Assembly: GCF_000717915.1 (NCBI RefSeq)
Contig: NZ_JOCX01000024.1
Location: 1 to 64,000, forward strand
DNA length: 64,000 bases
Direction: 5' to 3'
Source of the DNA: Streptomyces sp. NRRL S-244
GTDB lineage: Bacteria > Actinomycetota > Actinomycetes > Streptomycetales > Streptomycetaceae
Positions 25,545 through 34,143 of the stretch are shown piece after piece. The notes below the pieces were generated by a model. It was given only the letters and a program-made list of their open reading frames with translations. It did not search any database and was not told where the DNA came from. Both the position numbers and the translations under genes were made by a program. The first letter of the stretch is position 1. Each line of letters opens with the position of its first letter.

Positions 25545-26087
25545 TCAGCGGCCTTCGACGACGTCGCGGATGCGGGCGAGGGTGGCGTCGAGGTCCTGTT
25601 CGAGCTTCTCGGTCCAGTCGGTGATGAACTGCTTGCGCTGGACCTCGTCCAGGTCGGCGACGATCTTGTGGATGCCGGCCGTCGCCTTGCCCATCCGGAA
25701 GTGGTGCACCAGGACCGAGCCCTGCTGCGCCGGCTCGATGTCGAAGCCCCAGACGGACTCCTGGTCCTCCTGGGCGTGGGTCAGCATCATCCAGCGGAAG
25801 GTGCGGCCGGGCTCGGCCGCCGTGACGCGGGCCTCGGTGTACCAGGTGCCGCGGACCAGCGGGGCCCAGCCGACGACGTCCTCGGCGCGCAGGTTCTCGC
25901 CGCGGAAAATCGCGCCGACGCTGGAGGGTTCACCGGAAATCCACTCGCCGCCCTGGCATTCCGGGCTCCACTCGGCGCTCCGGGTCAGGTCGCTGACGAC
26001 GTCGTAGATCTCCTGCGCAGTGGCCGCGACGGGAATATCCGCGCGGACCTCGAAAAGCGGGGTCGAGTCGATGATGGAGTTCGTCAT
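25545..26087 (-). CDS. SRPBCC (START-type) polyketide cyclase-like protein
   Basis: 180 residues from the ATG at 26087. The start is uncertain because no clear ribosome binding site is seen and the frame stays open upstream. The protein has the START/SRPBCC layout: TPLFEVRADIPVAATAQEIY at the N-terminus, DLTRSAEWSPECQGGEWISG, then GTWYTEARVTAAEPGRTFRW. The deep hydrophobic cavity of this fold binds aromatic ligands in cyclases and aromatases. It could bind an aromatic intermediate or catalyse a cyclisation. It lies between the MDR oxidoreductase and the ligase on the same strand. Confidence 0.75.
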   Translation of the reverse strand: MTNSIIDSTPLFEVRADIPVAATAQEIYDVVSDLTRSAEWSPECQGGEWISGEPSSVGAIFRGENLRAEDVVGWAPLVRGTWYTEARVTAAEPGRTFRWMMLTHAQEDQESVWGFDIEPAQQGSVLVHHFRMGKATAGIHKIVADLDEVQRKQFITDWTEKLEQDLDATLARIRDVVEGR

Positions 26088-26276
26088 GGCCGAAATACTG
26101 CTGCTCGACCATTCGCCACTCAACACTCTTACCGCAGGTCCATCAGGTCTTTTACCCGTGTATTGCACAATGAAATTCAAGACATGCGGGAGCGGCGCCG
26201 CGATAATGTTTCCACGGCGCCGTCGGCGGCTTTTTCCGCAGCTTTTTCCGTCAGCTTTATCCGTCAGCTTTATCCG

Positions 26277-27257
26277 TCAGGAACGGGCGCGCAGCACCAG
26301 CTTTCCCGTCACCTTGCCCTCGTCCAGCAGGCGGTGCGCCTCGGCCGCCGCCGACAGCGGCAGCACCTCGGTGCCGCGCGGCCGCAGCAGCCCGGCCGCC
26401 GTCAGCTTGTTGACGTGGGCCGCGGCGGCGGCCAGCCGGCCCGCGGTGGCGTGCGAGATGGCGAAACCGCGGACCGAACAGTCCTTGAGGTAGAGCGGCC
26501 CCACCGGCAGCACGGGACGGGTGCGCAGCCCCGCGAGCAGCACGATCCGGCCGCGGCTCGCGAGCAGGTCCACCGCGGTGTCGAGGTCGTTGCGGCCCGA
26601 GGTGTCGACGTGGATGTCCACCCCGTCCGGGCTGAGCTCCCGGATCCGGCCGGCCACGTCGGGGTCCTTGTAGTCGATGACCTCGGCCGCGCCGAGTCCC
26701 CGTACGTAGTCGAAGTCGCGCGGCGAGGACGTGGCGATGACCCGGGCTCCGGCCTGCGCGGCCATCGTGACCAGCGCACTGCCCACGTTGCCCGCGGCCC
26801 CCGCCACCAGCACGGTGTCGCCGGCGGTGACCTGGCCCTGGTCGAAGAGGGCGAGGTAGGCCGTGACGGCGGGGTGCGCGAGGGCGACCGCGTCGACCGG
26901 GTCCACCCCCTCGGGCAGCGGGTAGAGCCGGTCGGCCGGGACGACGGCCTGCTCGGCGGCGGCGCCCTGGCGGCCGTCGTGTCCGAGGCTGTTGCACCAG
27001 ACCCGGTCCCCCGGCGCGAAGCGGTGGGCGACCTCGGGGCCGGCGGCCAGCACCGTACCGACCAGGTCCCTGCCGATCACGAAGGGGAAGGCGAGCGGGG
27101 TGCGCCAGGCACCCGAGCGGACGAAGGTGTCGACGTGGTTGACGGACACGACGTCGACCTCGACGAGCACGTCGGACGGCCCCGGCTGTGGAGCGGGCAG
27201 CTCACCGAAGCGGATGAGCTCCGCGGGACCCAACTGTTCGATATAGGCGGCATGCAT
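26277..27257 (-). CDS. MDR-type NADPH:quinone oxidoreductase
   Basis: 326 residues. The GroES-like N-terminal domain contains VLVEVDVVSVNHVDTFVRSG, and the nucleotide motif is VLVAGAAGNVGSALVTMAAQ near 150-170. The Cys/His zinc ligands of the alcohol dehydrogenases are absent, so this is the zinc-free quinone reductase/enoyl reductase branch using NADPH. First gene of the long minus-strand operon. A short tandem repeat of CCGTCAGCTTTAT lies around its stop (26240-26280). A substrate cannot be named. Confidence 0.85.
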   Translation of the reverse strand: MHAAYIEQLGPAELIRFGELPAPQPGPSDVLVEVDVVSVNHVDTFVRSGAWRTPLAFPFVIGRDLVGTVLAAGPEVAHRFAPGDRVWCNSLGHDGRQGAAAEQAVVPADRLYPLPEGVDPVDAVALAHPAVTAYLALFDQGQVTAGDTVLVAGAAGNVGSALVTMAAQAGARVIATSSPRDFDYVRGLGAAEVIDYKDPDVAGRIRELSPDGVDIHVDTSGRNDLDTAVDLLASRGRIVLLAGLRTRPVLPVGPLYLKDCSVRGFAISHATAGRLAAAAAHVNKLTAAGLLRPRGTEVLPLSAAAEAHRLLDEGKVTGKLVLRARS

Positions 27258-27344
27258 GGTTCGGATTCTGTTCGCAGCGGCCGCCGCGGGAAACCCCGTG
27301 CCGCTTTTCAGTCAGGTGTGAGTTAACCGATCACCGGCGGCTTT

Positions 27345-27369
27345 GTCAGGTGCGGCCGCCCCACCTGAC
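27345..27369. promoter_or_regulatory. Palindromic operator candidate between divergent operons
   Basis: GTCAGGTG (27345-27352) and CACCTGAC (27362-27369) form a perfect inverted repeat with 9-base spacing. A third GTCAGGTG lies at 27311-27318. The element is in the 225-base region between the two central, divergent operons (MDR oxidoreductase and DAHP synthase), so a dimeric regulator could control both. No matching regulator can be assigned from the window. Confidence 0.5.
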
Positions 27370-27482
27370 GGAGTGACCATCGCCCGGTGGGTGCCACCCC
27401 AATTACCCAGCAGCATCGATAATCCGCCACCCCTCAGTTCTGCCCATACGCCAGACTTGGGCCCATTTCCTGGGAGTTTCCT

Positions 27483-28655
27483 GTGGTTACAGCTTCACTC
27501 ACCGTCAGAAAAGCGTCGGCCCTCCAACAGCCCGACTGGGCCGATTTCCCCGAACTGACCAAAGTAAAGGACGATCTTTCCCAGCGTCCCGCTTTGGTCA
27601 ATGCCGGAGACGTCCGCCGCCTGCGCTCCCACCTCGCTCGGGTGGCCGCGGGCGAGGCCTTCGTGGTCCAGGCGGGCGACTGCGCCGAGGACCCGTCGGA
27701 GTGCGACGCGGGCTACATCGCGCGCAAGTCCGCCCTCCTCGACATGCTCGCCGGCACCCTGAAGATGATCACGCACAAGCCGGTGGTCCGGATCGGGCGG
27801 CTCGCCGGCCAGTTCGCCAAGCCGCGCTCGCGCCCGACCGAGGTCGTGGACGGGGTCGAACTGCCCGTCTACCGCGGGCACATGGTCAACGGCCCCGACG
27901 CCGGCCTGGCCGACCGCCTCCCCGACCCGTTCCGCCTGCTCTCCGGCTACCGGGCCGCGGCGCAGGCCATGGCCCACCTCGGCTGGACCGACCCGGCCCG
28001 CCGCTCCGGCATCTGCCCGCCGGTGTGGACCAGCCACGAGGCGCTGCTCCTCGACTACGAACTGCCCATGATGCGCTGGGACGAGGAGGGCAGCCCGCTG
28101 CTGACCTCGACCCACTTCCCGTGGATCGGCGAGCGCACCCGCCAGATCGACGGCCCCCACGTGGACATGCTGGCCGGGGTCGTCAACCCGGTCGCCTGCA
28201 AGGTGGGCCCGTCGATGGAGCCGGAGGAGCTCATCGAGCTGTGCCGGCGCCTCGACCCCTGGCGCGAGCCCGGCCGCCTCACCCTGATCGCCCGCATGGG
28301 CGCCGACCTGGTCGCCGAGCGCCTGCCCGCGCTCGTGGACGCGGTCCGGCAGGCCGGACACCCGGTGATCTGGCTGACCGACCCCATGCACGGCAACACC
28401 TTCTCCGCCCCCGGCGGTCACAAGACCCGCCTCGTCGCCACCGTCGTCAAGGAGATCCAGGGCTTCCAGGCGGCCGTGGCCCAGGGCGGCGGGATCGCGG
28501 GCGGGCTGCACCTGGAGACCACCCCGGACGACGTCACCGAGTGCGCGACCGGTGAGGACCAGCTGGACACGGTCGGAGAGAAGTACACGAGCCTGTGCGA
28601 CCCCCGACTCAACCCGAACCAGGCCTACGCCGTGGTGACGCAATGGCGGGCCTGA
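27483..28655 (+). CDS. Class II DAHP synthase, secondary-metabolism type (PhzC-like)
   Basis: 390 residues from the GTG at 27483, with GGGAG upstream. It is a type II 3-deoxy-D-arabino-heptulosonate-7-phosphate synthase: VVQAGDCAEDPSEC near 60, TSHEALLLDYE near 185, and the metal and substrate residues in GPHVDMLAGVVNPVACKVGP near 222-241. WLTDPMHGN, with the metal-binding His, is near 300. It is shorter than the housekeeping enzyme (about 450), as in phenazine and other specialised pathways. It condenses phosphoenolpyruvate and erythrose-4-phosphate to push carbon into the shikimate pathway for the three genes that follow. Confidence 0.93.
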   Translation: MVTASLTVRKASALQQPDWADFPELTKVKDDLSQRPALVNAGDVRRLRSHLARVAAGEAFVVQAGDCAEDPSECDAGYIARKSALLDMLAGTLKMITHKPVVRIGRLAGQFAKPRSRPTEVVDGVELPVYRGHMVNGPDAGLADRLPDPFRLLSGYRAAAQAMAHLGWTDPARRSGICPPVWTSHEALLLDYELPMMRWDEEGSPLLTSTHFPWIGERTRQIDGPHVDMLAGVVNPVACKVGPSMEPEELIELCRRLDPWREPGRLTLIARMGADLVAERLPALVDAVRQAGHPVIWLTDPMHGNTFSAPGGHKTRLVATVVKEIQGFQAAVAQGGGIAGGLHLETTPDDVTECATGEDQLDTVGEKYTSLCDPRLNPNQAYAVVTQWRA

Positions 28656-28674
28656 ACCAGCAGGGAGATTGGAC

Positions 28675-29445
28675 ATGGAGAACAAGGTCGCCCTCGTCAC
28701 AGGAGCCGCGGGAGGTATCGGCTTTGCCGTAGCCCGCCTGCTCGCCGAGGAGGGCGCGACGGTGGCCGCCGTGGACCGGGACGCCGAGAGGCTGCGGGAC
28801 TCGGTGGAGAAGCTGGTCGCCGACGGACTGGACGTCCACGCCCACCCGGCCGACGTCACCGTCACCGCGCAGGTCGAGGCCGCCGTGGACGCGGTCGAGT
28901 CCGAACTCGGCCCGCTGGACTTCCTCGTCAACACCGCGGGGATCCTGCGCCTGGGCGAGGTACGGGACTTCAGCGACGAGGACTGGCTGCAGACCTTCGA
29001 GGTCAACGTCAGCGGCGTCTTCCGGCTGTCCCGCGCCGTCGTCAACCGGATGATCCCCCGCAACCGCGGGGCCATCGTCACCGTCGCCTCGAACGCGTCC
29101 GGCACCCCGCGTACCGCCATGGGCGCCTACGGAGCGTCCAAGGCCGCCGCGACCATGCTCACCAAGACGCTCGGCCTGGAAGTGGCCAAGCACAACATCC
29201 GCTGCAACGTCGTCGCCCCCGGGTCCACCGACACGGCGATGCTCGCCTCCATGTGGGAGGACGAGCAGGGCCCCGCGAGGACCATCGCGGGCAGCCCCGA
29301 GTCCTACAAGGTCGGCATCCCGCTGGGCAAGCTCGCCCGGACCAACGACATCGCCGAATCCGTGCTCTTCCTGCTCTCCGACCGCGCGGCACACATCACC
29401 CTGCACGTCCTCACCGTGGACGGCGGAGCCACGCTCGGAGCGTGA
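28675..29445 (+). CDS. 2,3-dihydro-3-hydroxyanthranilate dehydrogenase (EntA-like SDR)
   Basis: 256 residues from the ATG at 28675, where GGGAG is well spaced; the TTG at 28669 is too close to that site. It is a short-chain dehydrogenase with VTGAAGGIGFAVA at the NAD site, NTAGIL near 85 and the catalytic Tyr and Lys in YGASKAA near 145. It resembles 2,3-dihydro-2,3-dihydroxybenzoate dehydrogenase (EntA/DhbA). Next to PhzD- and PhzE-like genes it most likely oxidises DHHA to 3-hydroxyanthranilate, as in benzoxazole pathways such as nataxazole or caboxamycin. It lacks the extra phenazine genes, so phenazine formation is unlikely. Confidence 0.85.
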   Translation: MENKVALVTGAAGGIGFAVARLLAEEGATVAAVDRDAERLRDSVEKLVADGLDVHAHPADVTVTAQVEAAVDAVESELGPLDFLVNTAGILRLGEVRDFSDEDWLQTFEVNVSGVFRLSRAVVNRMIPRNRGAIVTVASNASGTPRTAMGAYGASKAAATMLTKTLGLEVAKHNIRCNVVAPGSTDTAMLASMWEDEQGPARTIAGSPESYKVGIPLGKLARTNDIAESVLFLLSDRAAHITLHVLTVDGGATLGA

Positions 29446-29532
29446 GCCCGCCCCCACCCGGACCGCCCGCCCCGTCCACCCCGCCCACCCCCGCGCAGCC
29501 CCTTTGAGGAACAGACATCCGAGAGGACATTC

Positions 29533-30156
29533 ATGGCCGGCATACCGACCATCGAGCCCTATCCCCTCCCGACCGCGGGAGACATCCCCCCGTCCGTACC
29601 GCAGTGGTCGTTCGACCCGGAACGAGCCGTGCTGCTCGTCCACGACATGCAGCGCTACTTCCTCGCACCCTTCCCCGAAGGGCTGCGCGCCGAGCTGACC
29701 GACAACGCCGTACTGCTGCGTGAACACTTCAAGGCCCACGGCGCGCCCGTCGCCTACACCGCCCAGCCCGGCGGCATGACCCCCGAACAGCGCGGGCTGC
29801 TCGCGGACATCTGGGGTCCCGGGATGCGTACGACGCCCGAGGACCGGGAGGTCGTCCCCGCGCTCGCCCCGGCCCCCGAGGACTGGGTCTGCACCAAGTG
29901 GCGCTACAGCGCCTTCTTCAACACCGACCTGCTGGAGCGCATGCGCGCCGCCGGCCGGGACCAGCTCGTCATCTGCGGTGTCTACGCGCACGTCGGCGTG
30001 CTGACCACGGCCATCGAGTCCTTCAGCCACGACATCCAGACCTTCCTGGTCGCGGACGCCATCGGCGACTTCAGCGAGCTGGAGCACCGGCTGGCCATCG
30101 ACTACGCGTCCAAGCGGTGCGCGGTCGTCACCACCGCCAAGGAGATCGCGGGATGA
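29533..30156 (+). CDS. PhzD-like isochorismatase (DHHA synthase)
   Basis: 207 residues with GAGAGGA before the ATG. It belongs to the isochorismatase cysteine-hydrolase fold: [17 protein letters not shown] near 33-50 contains the catalytic Asp, [13 protein letters not shown] near 122 contains Lys, and [20 protein letters not shown] near 150 has Gly-Val-Tyr where other family members carry the nucleophilic Cys. This is expected for PhzD/EntB-type enol-ether hydrolases. It cleaves pyruvate from 2-amino-2-deoxyisochorismate to give trans-2,3-dihydro-3-hydroxyanthranilate. Its stop overlaps the start of the ADIC synthase gene. No aryl-carrier domain is attached, unlike EntB. Confidence 0.92.
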   Translation: MAGIPTIEPYPLPTAGDIPPSVPQWSFDPERAVLLVHDMQRYFLAPFPEGLRAELTDNAVLLREHFKAHGAPVAYTAQPGGMTPEQRGLLADIWGPGMRTTPEDREVVPALAPAPEDWVCTKWRYSAFFNTDLLERMRAAGRDQLVICGVYAHVGVLTTAIESFSHDIQTFLVADAIGDFSELEHRLAIDYASKRCAVVTTAKEIAG

Positions 30157-32075
30157 CCTCACCCCTGCTGGCCCGCATCCTGGGCCCCAATCCGCCCCCC
30201 TTCGCCCTTCTCTACCGCCCGGAGGCCACCGGCCCCGGGATCCTCGACGTCATCGTCGGCGAGAGCGCCACCGTGGACTCGCTGGCGCAGCTGCGCGCAC
30301 CGGGCGCCCCCGGTGAGCCGGACGCCGCGGCCGCGCAGGCCGCGCAGGCCGCGAGCGGCTCCCGGCACGAGGTGCTCGCGCTGATCCCGTACCGGCAGAT
30401 CTCCGAGCGGGGCTTCGCCGCGCCCCGGGAGGACACCCCGCTGGTCGCGATGACCGTCACCGGGCAGGAGCAGATCTCGCTCGTCGAGGCGCTCTCCCGG
30501 ATCCCCGACCTGCCGATCGAGCTCGAAGGAGGCACGTTCGACGTCTCCGACGAGGAGTACGCGGACACCGTGCGCCGGGTGATCTCGGACGAGATCGGCG
30601 AGGGCGCGGGCGCCAACTTCGTTCTCAAACGGTCCTGGACCACGGGCATCCGCGCGTACTCCACCGGCCACGCGCTGACCCTCTTCCGGCGGCTGCTGGA
30701 GCGGGAGTCGGGCGCGTACTGGACCTTCGTCGTGCACACCGGCGAGCGCACGCTCGTCGGCGCCAGTCCCGAGCGGCACGTCAGCCTGCGCGGGGGCACC
30801 GCCGTCATGAACCCGATCAGCGGCACCTACCGCTATCCGGCGGCCGGGCCCTCGCTGCCGGAGGTCATGGACTTCCTCGCCGACACCAAGGAGGTCGACG
30901 AGCTCTACATGGTGGTGGACGAGGAACTGAAGATGATGGCCCGGATCTGCGAGGGCGGTGCCCGCGTCGACGGGCCGTACCTCAAGGAGATGGCCCGCCT
31001 CGCCCACACCGAGTACTTCATCGAGGGCCGCAGTACGCGGCCCCCGGAGGAGATCCTGCGCGAGACCCTGTTCGCCCCGACCGTCACCGGCAGCCCGCTG
31101 GAGAGCGCGGCCCAGGTGATCGCCAAGTACGAGCCCCAGGGCCGCGGTTACTACAGCGGCGTGCTGGCGCTGATCGGCCACGACGAGCAGGGCGGGGACG
31201 CGCTGGACTCGTCCATCCTGATCCGCACGGCCGACATCGGCGCCGGCGGCGAGGTCCGCATCGGGGTCGGCGCCACCCTGGTGCGCCACTCCGACCCGTG
31301 GTCGGAGGTGGCCGAGACCGCGGCCAAGGCCGCCGGACTGCTCGCGGCCCTCGAATCGGGGGGCGGCCCGACCCGGTTCGCCACCCATCCCACCGTCCGC
31401 GCGGCACTGGAGGACCGCAACCGCACGATCGCCGGCTACTGGCTCAAGGAGGACCAGGACCGGGCGGCCGTGGATCCGGAGCTGGCCGGCCGAACGGTGC
31501 TGGTGGTGGACGCCGAGGACACGTTCACGGCGATGATCGCCCGCCAACTGGACTCCATCGGCCTGGACGTGACGATCCGCCGCTACGACGAGTCGTACTC
31601 CTTCGACGGGCACGACCTGGTGGTGATGGGCCCCGGCCCGGGCGACCCCAGGGACGGCTCCCATCCCAAGATCGACCACCTGCGCGCGGCGATACGGAAC
31701 CTGCTGGACGAGCGGCGGCCCTTCCTGGCCGTCTGCCTCAGCCACCAGGTGCTGTCCACCGCGCTCGGCTTCGATCTGGTCCGCCGCAGCGAGCCCAACC
31801 AGGGCGTGCAGAAGGAGATCGACTTCTTCGGCAGACCGGAACGGGTCGGTTTCTACAACACCTTCGCCGCCCGCTCCCTGGTCGACTCGGCCGTCGTCCC
31901 CGGTGTCGGGCTCGTGGACATCAGCCGCGATCCGCAGACCGGGGAGGTGCACGCGCTGCGCGGCCCGCACTTCGCGTCGATGCAGTTCCACGCCGAGTCG
32001 GTGCTGACGCAGAACGGACCGCGCATCACCGGGGACCTGCTGTCCTCGCTGACCGCGCGGGTGCTCGCCGCCTGA
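30153..32075 (+). CDS. PhzE-like 2-amino-2-deoxyisochorismate synthase
   Basis: 640 residues, ATG overlapping the isochorismatase stop. The N-terminal chorismate-binding domain contains [11 protein letters not shown] near 222, [17 protein letters not shown] residues near 250 and [12 protein letters not shown] near 311. The C-terminal class I amidotransferase has Cys in AVCLSHQ near 528 and His-x-Glu in QFHAES near 613. The fused architecture and the CLSHQ motif fit PhzE rather than anthranilate synthase TrpEG. It makes ADIC from chorismate and glutamine-derived ammonia without losing pyruvate, the first committed step to 3-hydroxyanthranilate here. A strong terminator follows. Confidence 0.92.
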   Translation: MTSPLLARILGPNPPPFALLYRPEATGPGILDVIVGESATVDSLAQLRAPGAPGEPDAAAAQAAQAASGSRHEVLALIPYRQISERGFAAPREDTPLVAMTVTGQEQISLVEALSRIPDLPIELEGGTFDVSDEEYADTVRRVISDEIGEGAGANFVLKRSWTTGIRAYSTGHALTLFRRLLERESGAYWTFVVHTGERTLVGASPERHVSLRGGTAVMNPISGTYRYPAAGPSLPEVMDFLADTKEVDELYMVVDEELKMMARICEGGARVDGPYLKEMARLAHTEYFIEGRSTRPPEEILRETLFAPTVTGSPLESAAQVIAKYEPQGRGYYSGVLALIGHDEQGGDALDSSILIRTADIGAGGEVRIGVGATLVRHSDPWSEVAETAAKAAGLLAALESGGGPTRFATHPTVRAALEDRNRTIAGYWLKEDQDRAAVDPELAGRTVLVVDAEDTFTAMIARQLDSIGLDVTIRRYDESYSFDGHDLVVMGPGPGDPRDGSHPKIDHLRAAIRNLLDERRPFLAVCLSHQVLSTALGFDLVRRSEPNQGVQKEIDFFGRPERVGFYNTFAARSLVDSAVVPGVGLVDISRDPQTGEVHALRGPHFASMQFHAESVLTQNGPRITGDLLSSLTARVLAA

Positions 32076-32081
32076 CGCGGC

Positions 32082-32114
32082 GCGGGGCGGTCCGGCCCGC
32101 CCGGACCGCCCCGC
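32082..32114 (+). terminator. Terminator after the ADIC synthase gene
   Basis: A perfect 14-bp stem GCGGGGCGGTCCGG (32082-32095) pairs with CCGGACCGCCCCGC (32101-32114). It splits the plus-strand run into a hydroxyanthranilate unit and a KAS III/NAT/monooxygenase unit, so the latter may have its own promoter in 32115-32190. Confidence 0.8.
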
Positions 32115-32207
32115 GACCCCGTACCTGACAAGGTCCCACGGACGCCGTTGTCGGCATTTCCCCGGGACGGAACCATGAGTTTCACGCAGTGTTGAGGAGT
32201 CGTAGAA

Positions 32208-33230
32208 ATGATCACGACGGGAAATCACGGTGCGCGCAATGCTTTTTCGGTGGGCGTGCTCGGTACGGGGTCGTACGTACCGGCTCATGTCGTTTCCAAC
32301 GAAGAAGTCGGAGCGCCGGCCGGAGTCGATCACGAATGGATACTCGGCAAGACGGGAATACGCGAGCGGCGCTGGGCGAAGCCCGATGAAGCAACATCCG
32401 ATCTCGCGGTGATCGCGGGGCGGGCGGCACTGGAAAGCGCCGGGATCCGCGCCCGGCAGCTGTCGTTCATCGTGGTGGCGACCTCCACCCCCGACCAGCC
32501 CCAGCCGCCGACGGCGGCCGTGGTCGCCGCCGAGCTCGGCGCGGACCAGGGCACCGCCGCCTTCGACGTCAACGGCGTCTGCACGGGCTTCCTGTTCGCC
32601 CTGACCACGGCACAAGGCATGCTCGCGGCCGCCACCGGCGAGGGCTACGCCCTGGTCATCGGCGCCGACGTGTACTCCCGGATCCTCAACCGCGAGGACC
32701 GGCGCACCACGATCCTGTTCGGTGACGGCGCCGGCGCCGTCGTCCTCGGCCCGGCGGCCGGGGAAGGACGCGGCATCCTCGCGAACCGGCTGGCCAGTTT
32801 CGCGGCCGACCGCCATCTGATCGAGGTCCCCGGCGGGGGCAGCCGCATTCCGACCACCGCCGAAACCCTCGCCGAGGGACTTCAGTACTTCACCATGAAC
32901 GGCCGGGGTGTCCGCGATTTCGTCGCCGCGAATGTCCCGCCCGCCATCCACGCATTCCTTTCTGAACGCGGCCTCACCACCGCGGACATCGCGCATTTCG
33001 TTCCGCACCAGGCCAACGGACACATGCTGGAAAACCTCTCCGAGGAAATCGGAGTGGGCACCGAACGCACCTGGACGACGTACGAGAGGTACGGCAACAC
33101 CGGCGCCGCCTCAGTCCCGATCACCCTCGACCGCGCGGCCCGCTCCGGCCGGCTGGCCGACGGCGACCTGGTCCTGCTCGCGGGCTTCGGCGGCGGCATG
33201 GCCCTGGGTCTGTCGCTCGTCCGCTGGTAA
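32208..33230 (+). CDS. KAS III (FabH-like) condensing enzyme
   Basis: 340 residues with GAGGAG upstream. The thiolase-fold triad is complete: Cys in VNGVCTGFLFAL near 124, His in VPHQANGHML near 266 and Asn in YGNTGAAS near 296. The triad argues for decarboxylative C-C condensation rather than for the ester-forming variants that lose Asn or His. Precedent: PqsD, a KAS III-type enzyme, condenses anthraniloyl-CoA with a malonyl unit. Here the neighbours make 3-hydroxyanthranilate and ligases could activate it, so a 2-aminobenzoylacetate-type extension is possible. No acyl carrier protein gene is seen in the window, so a CoA or primary-metabolism ACP substrate would be needed. Confidence 0.9.
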   Translation: MITTGNHGARNAFSVGVLGTGSYVPAHVVSNEEVGAPAGVDHEWILGKTGIRERRWAKPDEATSDLAVIAGRAALESAGIRARQLSFIVVATSTPDQPQPPTAAVVAAELGADQGTAAFDVNGVCTGFLFALTTAQGMLAAATGEGYALVIGADVYSRILNREDRRTTILFGDGAGAVVLGPAAGEGRGILANRLASFAADRHLIEVPGGGSRIPTTAETLAEGLQYFTMNGRGVRDFVAANVPPAIHAFLSERGLTTADIAHFVPHQANGHMLENLSEEIGVGTERTWTTYERYGNTGAASVPITLDRAARSGRLADGDLVLLAGFGGGMALGLSLVRW

Positions 33231-33302
33231 CCCCTCCCGCGGACCCCTCCCTCCCTGCCCTCCCCCGCTCCCCCGGGGGGCGACACCCTTCAAGGAGATT
33301 CC

Positions 33303-34127
33303 ATGCTGGACGCAACCCCGATCGACGACGCCCGGGTCGACGCCTACCTCACCCGGATCGGCGCGAGCCGCCCCGCGCAGCCCGACCTCGCCGGACTGCG
33401 GCACCTGGCCGAACGCGCCGTGCTGTCCGTGCCGTTCGAGAACCTCGACTACCACCTCGAAGGCCGCGAGATCCACATGGATCAGCGCTCCGTCGACAAG
33501 GTGGCGATCGACAACCGCGGCGGCGGCTGCTACGAGGTCAACCCGGCGCTCGGCTTCGTGCTGGAGGCCCTGGGCTACGAGGTCGACATCCTGCCGGGCC
33601 GCGTGCACCGGCCGGAGGGCCTCGGCCCGTTCCTCGGCCACCTCGCCCTGAAGGTCACCATCGGCGACAAGGTGTACCTCGTCGACACCGGCTTCGGCCG
33701 CAACAGCCGCTTCCCGCTCGACTTCACCAGCCGCGAGGTCCAGAGCGACCCGCACGGCGAGTACCAGCTCAAGGACGTCGAGGGGCAGCCGGGCACGGTG
33801 GACCTGTGGCTCGGCGGCCGCCCCCTGTACCAGGTCGTCGAGACCCCGGTCCGCATCGAGGACTACGGCCCCTCGCTGTGGTGGTACCGCACGGCGCCCG
33901 ACTCCTCCTTCATGCAGGCCCTGTTCTGCTCCATCCGCACCGAGACCGGCCTGGTGACCCTCAAGGGCCGCCACCTGAACGTCGTCGACGGCGACCAGCG
34001 CTCGAAGACCGTCCTCCAGGACGACGCCGAGGTCATCGCCGCCTACAAGACCCACTTCGGCATCAGCCTCGACCGACTGCCCACCGAGCCGGAGAACTCC
34101 ACCACCACCGGCGTCCGCACCGACTGA
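33303..34127 (+). CDS. Arylamine N-acetyltransferase family protein, copy 2
   Basis: 274 residues with a strong AAGGAG site. The NAT triad is complete: Cys in RGGGCYEVNP near 76, His in LGHLALKV near 113 and Asp in LVDTGFGRN near 127. It shares VPFENLDYHL, RVHRPEGLG and LWWYRTAPDSSFMQ-type segments with the protein at 8372, so the pair arose by duplication. Here it follows the KAS III gene and precedes the monooxygenase gene at short distances. It may acylate an aryl amine or form an amide from a thioester; the exact step is unknown. Confidence 0.9.
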   Translation: MLDATPIDDARVDAYLTRIGASRPAQPDLAGLRHLAERAVLSVPFENLDYHLEGREIHMDQRSVDKVAIDNRGGGCYEVNPALGFVLEALGYEVDILPGRVHRPEGLGPFLGHLALKVTIGDKVYLVDTGFGRNSRFPLDFTSREVQSDPHGEYQLKDVEGQPGTVDLWLGGRPLYQVVETPVRIEDYGPSLWWYRTAPDSSFMQALFCSIRTETGLVTLKGRHLNVVDGDQRSKTVLQDDAEVIAAYKTHFGISLDRLPTEPENSTTTGVRTD

Positions 34128-34143
34128 GAGAGTCCCAGAGGCC

